Assembly: GCA_002900995.3 (NCBI GenBank)
Contig: CM035309.1
Location: forward strand, 2,114,389-2,178,388
Reading direction: 5' to 3'
DNA length: 64,000 nt
Origin: Ganoderma boninense
Lineage: Eukaryota; Basidiomycota; Agaricomycetes; Polyporales; Polyporaceae
Shown here: positions 20,822 to 32,826 of the stretch, one piece after another
Layout: every line of letters starts with the position of its first letter
Numbering within the stretch: the first letter of the stretch is position 1
The notes under the pieces: generated by a model
The model's database searches: none
What the model was told of the DNA's origin: nothing
What the model saw: the letters and a program-made list of their open reading frames with translations, nothing else
Program-made: the position numbers and the translations under genes

Positions 20822-23800
20822 ATGGCGCCCTCGGTTCTCGCCAAGCGGAGCCCGTTTGTCCTCCACGCGTCCACCATCGCCCGCGCCCACACATATCTGG
20901 CTCTCTCCGCGTTCCTGGCTGCCCTCCTCATCGGCTGTGCCCTCCACTACACCAAGATTGTCAAGAATGGCGTTGCGGGATACCCCGAAGAGTGGTTCCC
21001 ATCGGTATCTGCTACGTGAGTCTTGGTCCATTTGGCAGCGACTGAACACGCACGATAACGAACGTCGGTCCGCGCGGAAACACATCGGTCCACAGGATCG
21101 GTGATTGGTACCCTGAACGGAATATATTCCAGATTTTGATCGCTCTGAATGCTGGTACGTGCTTCGCGACCCCCCTGTATGCGCCCATAGGAGCCTCGGC
21201 ATCGGTTGTGGGGGGCTCTTTGTTCTAATGGCTGCCTGTAGGTCCAAGGTTCGCTTTGGTCGCGCTCCAATACTACTTGCACAAGTCTGCCACCTCGAGC
21301 GTACCGGGCTTCCTCCTTCTTGTTGGGCTCCTTCGCACGCTGTCTTGCGGAGGATGGGTCTTCATTACCAGCTCCGACGACCATGACATTCATGACGTGC
21401 TCATGATTGCGTACATCGTGCTCAATTTACCCTGGATGTTTGGTTCTCTTGCTTTTACACCCGCGAATCATATTGCTGCTCGAAGTCGCAGGTCAGTTTC
21501 CCATTCCACATCGTCCCTAACCAAGCTGATCTCTGTGGCAGGCGCTGGACATCCATAGCGTGCGTACGTCTCGTACAAAAGGCTGACCACGGGTCGCTAA
21601 TAGATTTCTAGTTTCTTCGCGTCTCTCGTCCCGATGATATACTTTTTCATCCAGCACAAAGTGCATCGTATACCAGGGGGTTAGTCATCTTTCGGATCGT
21701 TGCACACACACTGCTAACCGTGCTTGCTTCTCAATGTAACAGCCTACACACATTACAGCTTTTTCGAGTGGAGTCTCATCTTCTTGGACGTCCTCTACGA
21801 CTCCTCAGCAGAGCTCGAATTCCAAGCAGCGGACTTGAAGGCGAGTTCTTGAGCATCATATGACCGCCAAGTTCGACGAACTGAACAGCTGCTGGCAGAT
21901 TACTATCGGAAATATTAATATTGAAGGCGCTTCGTCTGAAACAGACAAAATGTATCAACAACTTCACCGCCTCGCTTAATCACACATTGACTAGGTCTCG
22001 TACACAGTTCGAACGACTCTAGCCCCATCGCATTCAACCCAACACTCGGCACGACCCCAGCAACCCTGAGTTCGGGCACTGAGAAAGCGACTCGACCAAA
22101 GAGCAACGATACTACTAAGGCTTCCGCGAAACGACCTCTGTATTCTCATATACAACCAACAGTATCGTTCCTCAGCGATTTGTGTCTCTGTACGTTCAAC
22201 GGTGAGGTCTGCAGCATGCGTAAGAACGCTGACTTCACTGGGAAACGACAGGGTACGTTTTCTGGTCCGTGTTCACGGCCCTCACTCCATCGCTGTTCTA
22301 CTTCTCGGTCTGGGAGCTCGGTCTGTCTGGGCAGGAGCTCGCTCTCCTCTCTTCGCTGTCCCCGTTATTCCTCGGCATTCCGCCATTCAAAGAATGGGCA
22401 TATTCGAAGGAGGGTCGGACCGTCTTGCATGCACTGGCCTTGATTGGGCTGGGGTCATACTCGTCCTCAAGTCCCATGGCTAGGCTGCTGCTAGTATCTT
22501 TCGCGAATTCAGCGGCGTCGATTAACGCGGCTGCAGAATGGTTTGGTGGAGATGATGAAGGGTTTGCGTATCGCGTTTTAGGTATGTGGTTTCCCAGAGT
22601 AGACGTGCGAAATTTCCAGTGTTCACAGATTCCTGTAGTGACCGGGCTCGGCTTCCTCATGACTTCCTTGTCCAAGCATGCCAACCATTCAATAAACCCT
22701 AGTGCGTCTTTCAGTCTTCCATGCAGAACTACTTTAACCCTCATTTCTCTATCTCAGTATGGGCCTTCGTCAACGAGACTTCTGGAGGATATAACAAGGC
22801 CGGGATTACCCTTGCTCTTCTCGCCATCACTGAGTTTGCGTACCGCGCGCCAGTGCAGTCCAAATCCACAAACGGCATACCCGCCAAAGCTGCTGCTGCC
22901 CCTGTCTATGACACTCCCTGGCTTTTCGGCGCGCTCTCACTCGGAGGCCTCATCTTCTCACTGCACTCCCTTGTTTCCGACCCAAGCACCCTCATTGCTT
23001 GGTCATGGACAGGCTATCCCATCGCGGGCCCGATCCCAAGCCAGCACGGCTCGCTCACGCACCTTGCACAGGCGTTCGGGCTAGGGCTGTCCGCGCTCCT
23101 CGCCGGATCCGGTTCTTGTTCGGGCGTACTCGCACACCCACTGTATCTCGCCCTCGGCTCGGCGAGCGCGTATGTCATGTATACCTACAAGGACTGGACA
23201 GGATATGCGGGTGGGCTTGGTGTCGCCGCGTTCCTCACGAGCCTGATCCCGACGGTGTGGGCGCGCGCGAGAGCCGCAGCGCACAGCGGTGGTGTGGGCA
23301 AGACTGCTGCCGTTGCGTGGCTGGTGGTCTCCTTGTTCGACGTCGCGAGCGTGTTCACAGTCGCGTATGCGTTCGTGCCCGGTGGTGAGTACTTCCGTGA
23401 GCGGACGAACATGTAGGTCCTTGTCCTTCGTCGTACGTTTTCTTGAGACTCTGTGCAGTGCTGATCCTTCCTGTCTGCATGGTAGGGTCCTGACCGCCCA
23501 GTTCGCGTGCATCGCGCTCGCGTTCAAGTGGCCGACGTTCAACACGCGCCCGCTACCATTGACCCTCCCGAAGCGCGCGCAATACACCCTGCAGTACGCC
23601 CTTGCGGTCTTTTCTGCGCTCTCACTCCTGGCGACGCTCTGCCACACGCCGACCGTGGTCCCGAAGCCACACCGCCCAGGGCCGCGGATCGTCAGGGCGG
23701 GCATCTGGACGGTGCACTTCGGGATCGATAATCGGGGTAGAGATAGCCAGAGATTGATGCGAGACTTGATCAAGTGGGTCCTTCTGTGGTTATAGAAGTC

Positions 23801-24981
23801 ATACCAGTGTGACCGATTCGGTCGCCTAGGGATATGGAACTCGACGTTGTGGGACTCCTTGAGACGGATTTGCACGTAAGTTCTGTGAGTTTTGATCCGC
23901 AAGGACTCGATGCTGAGATTGGCCATGTAGCGTGTTACGTTTGGGAACCGTGATCTGTTGGTCTTTCCCTGGTCCTTTAACCCGCACACATGTATCTGAC
24001 CGTCACTCAGTACGCGAATCATTGCAGAAGAACTCGGCTTCGTGAGTTTTTGGTCTTGGAGCCATTCGTGGCGCATTTATGAAAATTGTGTAGTATGTCG
24101 ACATAGGTCCAGGGCCCAACCAGCACACATGGGGTGCGGCACTGCTTTCCAAAGTAAGCAGCATAGCTCCTGTCGCGCTGTAGGATTTTTGGGTGACATT
24201 GTTCAAAGTTCCCCATCATCAACTCGACACATCACCTCTTGCCATCGCCTGATGGCGAGCTAGCCCCTGCTATTGAGGCCTTCCTCGACATGTACGGTAC
24301 GCCGGTCAAAATAATCGTCTCTCACAATGGCCAAGGTCTGGGATCCTCACCGTCGCCCAACGTCGCCCGTTTGCTCATTTGTTCTACAGAGGAAACACCC
24401 CTGGACCGGTGAACTCCAAGCCACCGAACTGGCACGCATAATGTCCGAATCGTACCCCAATCCTGTTATCTTCCTAGGTTACGTCGTCACCAACCCGCAC
24501 GCCCAGCGCCCAGCGCCGTATCAGATCATGGTCGAGGACGGGAAGGTGTTTGATATCGATGACGAGGACGCCGACCGCTGGTGTGAATACATTTTCTACC
24601 GCGGGCTGTACCGCACATCCTACGCACGGCTGTCTAGGGGCAGTGTGACGGACACCGAGCTGCAAGTCGGGCAGTTTGTAGTGCCGAGGTATAAGGAAGC
24701 TGTCAACGACACCAGCAGAGAGCTCAGGTTCCTACGGTCGTTCAAAGAATGGCTGCCTGAAGACCATGTATGTATGCGATTGACTTCTTTTGAAGAACAT
24801 AACCTGACAATTCTAATAGTGGTTCCCTATGGAGTACTATCCTGAACTTGGTGGGAAGAACGGTCACCACTACCACGTCTTCAATACGGTTAGCATCCTC
24901 ACTGACTTCGGAGGTCGCATCGCATACTCACCTCTCCTCTTCCAGCCTTTGTACTACCGCCTTCCTGAAGAGGCCTTGTAA
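20822..24981 (+). CDS. CWH43: GPI-anchor lipid remodelling protein Cwh43
   Basis: ATG at 20822. Exons I can place: 20822-21015, 21096-21154, 21242-21491, 21542-21559, 21612-21679, from about 21731 to 21840, from 21899; later exons run to the stop at 24979-24981. The N-terminal half is multi-spanning (Frag1/DRAM/Sfk1-like), with [20 protein letters not shown] and [20 protein letters not shown]. The C-terminal third is an endonuclease/exonuclease/phosphatase-fold domain: [54 protein letters not shown] and [13 protein letters not shown]. In yeast Cwh43 places ceramide into GPI anchors in the ER. Over 15 exons. The intron at 21841-21898 has a GC donor (GCGAGT). The end lies only 71 nt from the stop of the opposing AP-3 gene. 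Confidence 0.92.
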
Positions 24982-25052
24982 CCCCTCCGGTTCATAAGTT
25001 CGGGGGTGTCGTTTGATCTACCTATATACTAGAACAAACTATCTACTGTAAA
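24982..25052. other. 71-nt tail-to-tail gap between CWH43 and AP-3 beta
   Basis: Only 71 nt separate the two stop codons. The 3' UTRs must either be extremely short or overlap as antisense transcripts. Confidence 0.8.
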
Positions 25053-27963
25053 CTATGTTGTTGTACTCTGTACATGCTCCTCTTCGCTCTGAGTCTCGTC
25101 AGACTCTTCCTCTCCGCTACTCTCCGCCTCCTCCCCACTCCCTTCCACATCATCATCGTCGTCCTCGTCGTCATCCTCATTGTCGCTCTCCCCGCTTTCG
25201 CTCTCATCTGTCTCCTCACTCTCCCCTGTATCCTCATAAAACTTGTCGAGGTCCATGTACGCTGCCTTTGCGCCTTCTTGCTTCGAGAACGAGCCTGCAG
25301 GCGACACACCTCCAGCGGGTGTGAGTACAACGGGAGACGGTCTGGCGCTCGTCGAAGATATCGAACGTGCGGCGGAAGACTGGGCCACGAGGACCGGGGG
25401 TTTTGGTATGTCCGCCTCGGTATCTCGGAGCGAAGACTCCGTGCCCTCTTCCAGCCAGTCGGGAAGGAAGTTATCACTCCCGGCCCATATACCTGTCACA
25501 GCAGCCAATGAACCAAAATTGTTGTGATCGTCGTCTGTCCGTGGAAGATACAACGCGTCGAGGGGCGCATCAGCTGCACGATCGAAATTTCCCGTGGGGT
25601 AGCGGGGGAGGAAGTGGACGCACCGGCCTTAGCAACATCTTCTCCTGTGGTCGATTTGCCCTCGAACAATACCATCTTGACTTGCTCGCGGCGCAGAACA
25701 ACGCCACCGACATCCTCATGTACATCGTCATTTTCCCCAAACAGGTCGGGAGCCACCCCAACAAGAAGAGCGCCGAGCATTCGCCCGCGATCACGTACGT
25801 CGTAGTTGAGGTCGTACCGCGCGAGCGAGAAGACGTATCGGTTCAGAAGACCGATCGTCCGGTCTACAGGCGATAAAACCAGGAGCTTGGCGGCAAGTGT
25901 GATCGCCTGCAGCTTCACAGCAGGCGTCTGAACCACCACGTGTTGAGCCAGGGAGGAAATCAGCTAGTGCAGATTGGCAGGTACGAACCTCTCGAGCAAA
26001 CGACTTCGCGACCTTGCGCAGGACGTCAGGTGCCCACGGAGCTATGCCTTCAGGTCCTACATGTGCAAAGCCGTTGACGTCTTGAGGTACGACAGGCGGA
26101 GCGGCGTATTGCCCCACTAGCCACACGACGCAGGCTCGTGCCTTGGGATGGCGGATCTCGTCGAGACGGCGAGCGAGACGTGAGATGATCTCAAGGGGAG
26201 AGAAGGTGGACGGCAGGGCGCCATAAGCTATCGCGTCTTGTTGCTGTTGCAGGCGGATCTGCACCAGCGACTTCAGCACCAGAACTGCATTTGTGACAAT
26301 CACGTCTGTGCTGGTAGGATGAGTATATATGCACTACTCGTTCAACGAATAACATAACGAACCGTGCTTGCTCTGGATGAATGACATGAGCGCCGTCAAA
26401 CATTGCTGCGTAGATTCTGGCACACTGCGTGCAATGTAGCCGATGGCTTGGATTGAGTCACCGGCCAGTTCATCATCAGCGTCGTCCGCATAGCACTACA
26501 TCGCTGACCATTCAGCTCGGGGTCTATAGGAAGAGGTGTCTAGACGTACAATAAACTCCCTCAGTAATGATGTATAATTTTCCCCGTTGACGACAGCTCG
26601 AAGCAACCGAATCTTGTCTTTCTTCACTTGTCGGGCGTCATCTGTTCGCACCAAGAAAGCAATGTATGAGTTCGCAAGGGTCTCCTAACCACATATGCCA
26701 TACTGTCAGTCGCATGCCTAGCATATACTGATTGTACTCACGGACAACCGAGAAGACACTATCACTAGATTGGTGAGAACTACACGCCCAACTTCTGGTG
26801 ACGTGTGTAACAAGTCGCAACAGAGGAGGGACGATCTTAGCTAGCTCAGACTGCGGCGCAAGGTAGTAAAATACCCGCGCAACAGCTAAGACGACCTGAC
26901 GACGCATGGTTACTCAAACCACACATTGTTTGGAGATCTTTTCGTGATCACCTACAGCAGAGTTGTTCGACTGGAAAAGTGGCTCGGAAGATGTTACGAG
27001 TAGCTTCAGGTCACGGTCGACCTCAAACCCAGACGATGAACCGGCTTCGGTCGAGGGAATGGGCCGCGGTAGCATGACGCGGGCGTATCGCACGAGAAGG
27101 TTGATGAGATCGACCTGGCCCCACTCGTCCATGTCGATCAACGTGCGACATAGTCGCCTGTAGTGCTGGTGCAGGAGGTCGAGACGCGTCGGGCAGACCG
27201 CCTCGAACGCAATGGCGACACTGCCCAAAGAGAGCGGGGACTGGTCTCGCAAAAGCGTGGAGATGATCTTGATGAGCTCGGGCTGGTGTGTCGAGTCTAA
27301 GCTGTCCCACACTTTGTGAGCAGGGTATATGGACGAAGACGCGGAAGACTGACTGATAGAGCTTCGGGATGGCGAGGGCGGCGGCCTTGCGGACGTATGG
27401 GCTGATGTCCGCGGCGCACTTCTTGATGGCGAGCATGACGATGCTCCCGATCATGGGCACCTTGATGCCGGACAATACACGGAGGGCCATGGCCCGGATG
27501 AGGGGGTTGGAGTCAGAGAGATCCTTCTGGAAAGTGTTAATGGACAGCAGCGCGAGGTCTGGCTCCTGCTCTGCGTAGCGAAGGAGGTAAATGTAGACGA
27601 GCTTGCGGATTTCGAGGTTATGGGAGGCGACATTTTTGACCACTTGAGCAAAGAACTCCGAGACGTTCCTGCCCTTGGAGATTAACTATATGCGTGCAGT
27701 GAGGTTAGCTAGCGTGGACGGGTGTGGTACACTGGAGGGGGACGCACGGCGATGAGCCTTTTCATTGCCTCGAGCTTCTCTCTATCACTGTTTGAGTCCA
27801 GCTGCTTCCCTATGATCTTGACCTTGTCTTCAGGGTTATCCAAGTAGGTTGAACCGGATGCGCGTAGGCTGAGGTCCCTTGTCTGCTCCGAGAGAGTCTC
27901 TTGCAGCCGCGCGCCGAGCCTGGCGGCATTTTCAGTCAAGGCGTTGAGATTTAAAGAAGTCAT
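25053..27963 (-). CDS. APL6: AP-3 adaptor complex subunit beta
   Basis: ATG at 27963 ([20 protein letters not shown]), first intron at about 27746. Exon 2 carries the adaptin-N HEAT repeats: [60 protein letters not shown]. Later exons have [29 protein letters not shown] repeats. The last exon is a hinge of about 165 residues ending in a strongly acidic Glu/Asp/Ser tract (25060-25240) typical of AP-3 beta. AP-3 sorts cargo such as ALP and vacuolar SNAREs from the Golgi directly to the vacuole. The appendage (ear) domain of animal AP-3 beta is absent. About eight exons. Gene symbol by analogy to yeast Apl6. Confidence 0.88.
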
Positions 27964-28593
27964 AGTGGTGTGTGGTGGTCGCTATGAAGGCATGAGAAGA
28001 GACAGGGCACTGGCAGTCGACGGTGGAGGGGAGGAACAAGCTGCCGCGCTCATGAGCACCAAGCCCCGACGCTTACATCCACCCTCAGTTCAGTGCCGCG
28101 GAAGCGCTCGAGTGGACGACTTCATCTCCGAGCACCCAAGCCCCCTCGCACGGAGGCGCATGTCCGTGTCGGTAGCTGCAGCGGTGATATATCGATAGCA
28201 TGCTAGACGAGGGTAAAAATACACGACGGACACGACTAATATAATCAAGAAACAACAACAGATGCGACGACAGACCGAGACAGGACGGATGAGACCAGAT
28301 CGACGAGAAGAGAGACGAGAGCCTGCCAGTGGATGGGGAGGAAAGGGGGAGGGTGGACTGAGAGGATGGAGAGCGAGTCGGAATCCGGACCAGTGGGCGT
28401 GAAGCACAGCCAAGTCGAACACTGGTCCAGGACGAGGCGGGTGACGACGGCACAGGCAGCGGCGCGCATACTAAAAGCACAGTGAAAATACGTTACGAGA
28501 TAAGAGCAACCAATGTTCGACAATTATGCCACCACCACCTGCCATCCGTCGCACCCTGCCCCGCGTGTTCCAACAAGCCCCGGTTGCCCGTGA
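27964..28593. other. Intergenic: AP-3 beta promoter and 3' region of SWI1
   Basis: 630 nt, no convincing gene. The part near 28200-28480 has runs of GACGAGA-type purines on the plus strand (pyrimidine-rich on the minus strand). The AP-3 beta promoter should lie within about 300 nt of 27963. Confidence 0.5.
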
Positions 28594-31500
28594 CTATGAT
28601 GAGTAAATCGCCCAGGGCTGGTCTAACGGCTGCATCGTCTGGTCCCACTTCCAGTTGTCCGACGAGTTGTAGAACGACGATTCGCCCCCGTCGATCGCCC
28701 GCCACAGATCCTGCGACATCGAGTCGCCCCCAGACGGCGCTTCGCCCCTGGGGTCCGCGATCTTGGCCGTGTCAGCTCCTGTGGACGCCGAGGCTGGCAG
28801 ATGGACCTCAGTCTCCGACGCGGATCCTGGACTGGGACCAACTGACGACGATGCTTGCACTAGATCTGGCGTGTCCGCCTTCGACCCTGCATCCTCCTCC
28901 GGCAACCCGTATAGCGTGAAGTCGAAGTATTCGCCCGGGTCAATCGCCGCCAGTTTCGGCGATGAGCTTCCTCCCACGTTGATGCTGTCCATGAAGCTTA
29001 ACGACATGCTGTCGTCCGCCGCGGCCGGGTACGTCCTCAGGATCTCGTCGAGAGACTCAGCGATCTCTGATCTCAGGTTGACCTGACTGTCGCCCTCCAG
29101 CCAGCTCGACATCTGCTCGAGGAGCTTGACAGGATCTTCTTCCGTCTTCACACCCTCCGCCTCCCCTGTCCGCTTCAGCTGCGCATCGCTCGGCGCATCG
29201 TCCCACTCCGTCTTGATCTTCTTCGCTGAAGGCGGTGTGGACGTACTCGTGGAAGCTATAGGCTCTTCTTCCCGCGGCCGTTTTGATCCTGCCGATGGCT
29301 CAGGCGTGGGCGCGCTTATGGGAGTGGCAGCAGCAGGGGTCGCAGGAGCCTTCATCTCCGAAGGACCAGCATTGGGACTTGACACTGAGGTAACCTTCGT
29401 CGACGGCTTCCGAGCCTTCGTTGGGGCTTTCGGCTTCGGCCTGTTCTTCGGGGACTTGGGGGTCTGCGGCGGGCTAACGTGGGTCGGAGTGGACGCAGAT
29501 ACGACATCGCCCGTGGGTTTTGGCGTCTGCTTCTTCGAGATCGACGGCGTCATCGCACTTTGTGGGGATGCTCCAGACGCAACTGGTGTATGTGCGGGAA
29601 GACCAGGGGGCGACAAAGCAGCAGGTGTGTGTGCAGTCTGGACTGTAGGCTGCCGGGGGAGCGGGGGGGCGGGTGGGCGAATTTGTTGGTTCGATGGACC
29701 GGGTTGGGCAGCCGCGTTTGCACCAGCGTGCTGGTTTGTATCCGCCTGCTGCGTGGCACGCATAGCGGTGTTGACCCACTGATGGAAGATCTGTTCCGTT
29801 TGTTTTACCTGGGCTTGCATCGCGATCACCCAAGAATATGGCATGTAGTATTGAGTGGGATTGCTGGCCAGCGCCTCGCGTTGCTGCTGAACAGCATGGA
29901 TCTTGAAAAAAAAGGGAGACCAAGTTCAAACGACCGACTTTGAACAAAAGAACGGAGTACTCACCATGACCACCAACTTCTTAATGACCTCCTCCCTCAT
30001 ACACACCGCGAAGTGCGGTAGCTTGCTATCGAGCGCGGTAACCAGAGAATGCAACCGTTCAAATTGGGCATTGTACTCCAGGCGCTGGGCATCGGGGATG
30101 TGAAGAGGTTGGGCATTGGGGAAACCAACATCTGTACCACCAAGTTAGTGCACAGCCGGATCAAGCCATTCCACAAACTTACGCTTGTTCTCCTCTTTGA
30201 GTCGTTTAACCAACTCAATCGCAGCAGTCGTCTGCGCTTGCGTCGGACGACCGGTAGCGGCGATGGGTATGAGCGCGCCGCCGCCTGCACGCTGCTGCGG
30301 CTGTCCGTTCGGCGCTATCGACGATGTCGACGGCATGTTCATCAGCTGTGGGGGTTGCCCTGGCTGCATCGACGGCTTCACGACGCCGTTCATCGTGTTC
30401 GCCATGTTCACGCCAGCTTGCGAATGAAGCATCTGGTTGACATTGCTCATCGCCGCTGGGTTCGAGATGTTGCGAGGCTGGCCTTGTGGTGTCGCGTTTT
30501 GAATGCCCTGTGCAAACGAGCGTTGCGTCTCGAGTGTCGATTTGAGCTGGTCTCGATGCCTATCAACGAGCGAGATGATCTGAGAGGGGATGCCACGAGC
30601 CTGCAGCTCCTGGACGGAAAGGTTCGCGTAGCTCATGATCTCGCTGATCGCTTTCGGGTCCTTGAGGTCGCTGAGGCCCTGCGGAGCCATGCCCGGACCG
30701 CCATTCTCCGTACCGTTCCCTTTCTGCTGCCCAAGAAGTAACATCTTCCGGTGATGGATGAGTTGCCGGAGGTAATGTGCATCGAACTCGTGAAGACATT
30801 GCTTGTATACACGCTCCAGGTGGACAGCAATAGCTGGTCCGGACTTGGCTGGCTCACGTGCGTCTCCCGGGAAATTCACGAATCCGAGCCGGCCAGCTAT
30901 GATCGGCCACTGGTCTGGGGCAATCGTCAGGTTGCATAGAATCTGTGCTGGTTGGTTGGGGGCGGTCTGCTGGACGAAGCACTTATAGCCGTTCATGCTC
31001 ATGACTTCCACGTGGAGCGCCCAGAGATCGATATTGCGACCATCGAGGGAAAGGATGGACTGATCTATGGGATGCTTCGGCAACCACTGCTGGAAATATG
31101 CCTTTGTGAAGGTGTCACGATTGAGGGGATTGTATTGGAAGGTAATGGGCGCGATGTTCGAGATCGGGTTCGGTCGCTGGGCGGGTGCGGCCCCACCGGT
31201 GGATGGTGGGCCACCATGAAGAATGGGCATAGGGGTAGGGACAGCGCGCTGGGGCTGGTTCTGCTGGGATGCGACCATCTGAGGGAGCTGAGGGGTACTC
31301 ATCTGAGGGGGCTGGGGCTGAGGGGTCTGATTTGAGACGAGGTGCGCGGCAGGCGACGACATAGGACGGGGACTGTTGAACTGGGGCTGGGAGGCATTCT
31401 GCATCCAGCCCATCTGGGAGTTCTGAGGGGCGCCGGCTAAACGTGGAGGAGGTACGGGAGACGAAGCCAACATCTTCCTATACACAACGTGTTAGTTGAC

Positions 31501-32826
31501 CAACAGATCCTCTTTTCGATGAACACTTACATGTGTTCTATACCGTTCAGGAAAGTACCGGGGGCAGCACCGTTGGCAACGGGGGGACGCAAGTACTGCA
31601 TAATCTTTTGCAATGCCTGTCGACGCTCCATCAACTCCTTCTGCACCTTACTAATCTCCTGGGCGACGCTCTCCGGAGGGAGGTGGCTGGTCAAACTCTG
31701 GTCCCGAAGATTTCTGATGCGATTTTCCCCAGCCGTGATCGCTTTCTTGAACTCGTCCGCCTTCACCTGCATCTCGGCCAGAGTCACTTGCCGACGCCCT
31801 GGGTGCTGACCCTGCATTTGGCCGTCCGGCATCTGAGACACCATAACACCCGCTGGACGGTTCGAGCCCATAGGATTGTGCTGCTGCATATTCGGAAGGC
31901 TTGACGGCATGGACATGTTGCCGAAGATACCGGGTGGAAGCTGGGGTGCGCCCATCGAGGGCATCTGTGAAGGCTGAGGCTGTTGCGCCTGCGACTGCTG
32001 CTGTTGTGCGAACTGTTGCTGAAGGACCGCTGCCATGGAGTTCTGGTTGGGGAGACCGTTCTGGTTGTTCTGTGCCACCATGAGGTCGAGTTGTCGCATC
32101 TGGCTGCCCTGGTTGGCGAACATCTGGTTAGAAGTCCGTGGGATGCCCTGCATGTGTTGCGGGATTCCGAAATTCTGACCGCCGGGCGGATTGCGAAACT
32201 GCGGCTGGGCGTTCTGCATGCCTTGAGAGGGGTCGTGGGGGAATGGAGAGTTATTGACGCCCATCTGGGGCATGCCGCTGGCAAACTGTCGCTGCTGAGC
32301 CATCGCCTGAGGGTTACCCTGGAAGTTACGAGAGCGAATCAACTCTAGCATCTGCAGAAAAGGAGCAAGTGTGAGTTGTGAATTTGGAGACACGACAAGG
32401 TCCCAGATGAGACAGGCGGGTTTGATGACATAATCAGACGGGCGTGAGTAAATGCTTCAATAGTGAGATGAAGGCAGTGGAGAGCGCGATGGAGGGGGCG
32501 CAAGCACATCCACAGCGAGCCGTGAATGGGATGGATATTCTGGATGCAATGGAGGGGGGCGGAATGTATACGACTTGGATGAGGAAGGACGGCATGGAAG
32601 GGGGACGGACGCGACACCCAACGAGCGAAGGGAAGGTAGCACCCACCTGCTGAGGGAGCTGACCGCCGTTTGCCTGTTGTTGTGCTCTGAGCTGGAGAAG
32701 CTGCTGCTGTTGCATCCAGATCCTCTGGTCCATACCCATATTGGGGATGCCCTGCTGAGGCCCGGGCTGGGGCTGTGACTGCGGGAGACCGGACTGGCCA
32801 CCGACGACGAAGTTGTTAGGGAGCAT
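28594..32826 (-). CDS. SWI1: SWI/SNF complex subunit SWI1 (ARID domain)
   Basis: ATG at 32826 (MLPNNFVVGGQSG). Exons: 32826-32647, 32351-about 31531, about 31477-30173, then two or three exons ending at stop 28594. The first 450 residues are Gln/Pro/Asn/Met-rich. Exon 3 holds the ARID/BRIGHT DNA-binding domain: TFTKAYFQQWL, LSLDGRNIDLWALHVEVMSM, DQWPIIAGRLGFVNFPG, AIAVHLERVYKQCLHEFDAHYL. The C-terminal 400 residues are Ser/Pro/Ala-rich and end with an aromatic patch (NSSDNWKWDQTM, QPWAIYSS). SWI1 is the ARID subunit of the SWI/SNF nucleosome remodeller in the nucleus. The first intron (32352-32646, 295 nt) is long for this genome. CT-rich sequence upstream on the coding strand (32830-33110) looks like a fungal core promoter. 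Confidence 0.85.
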
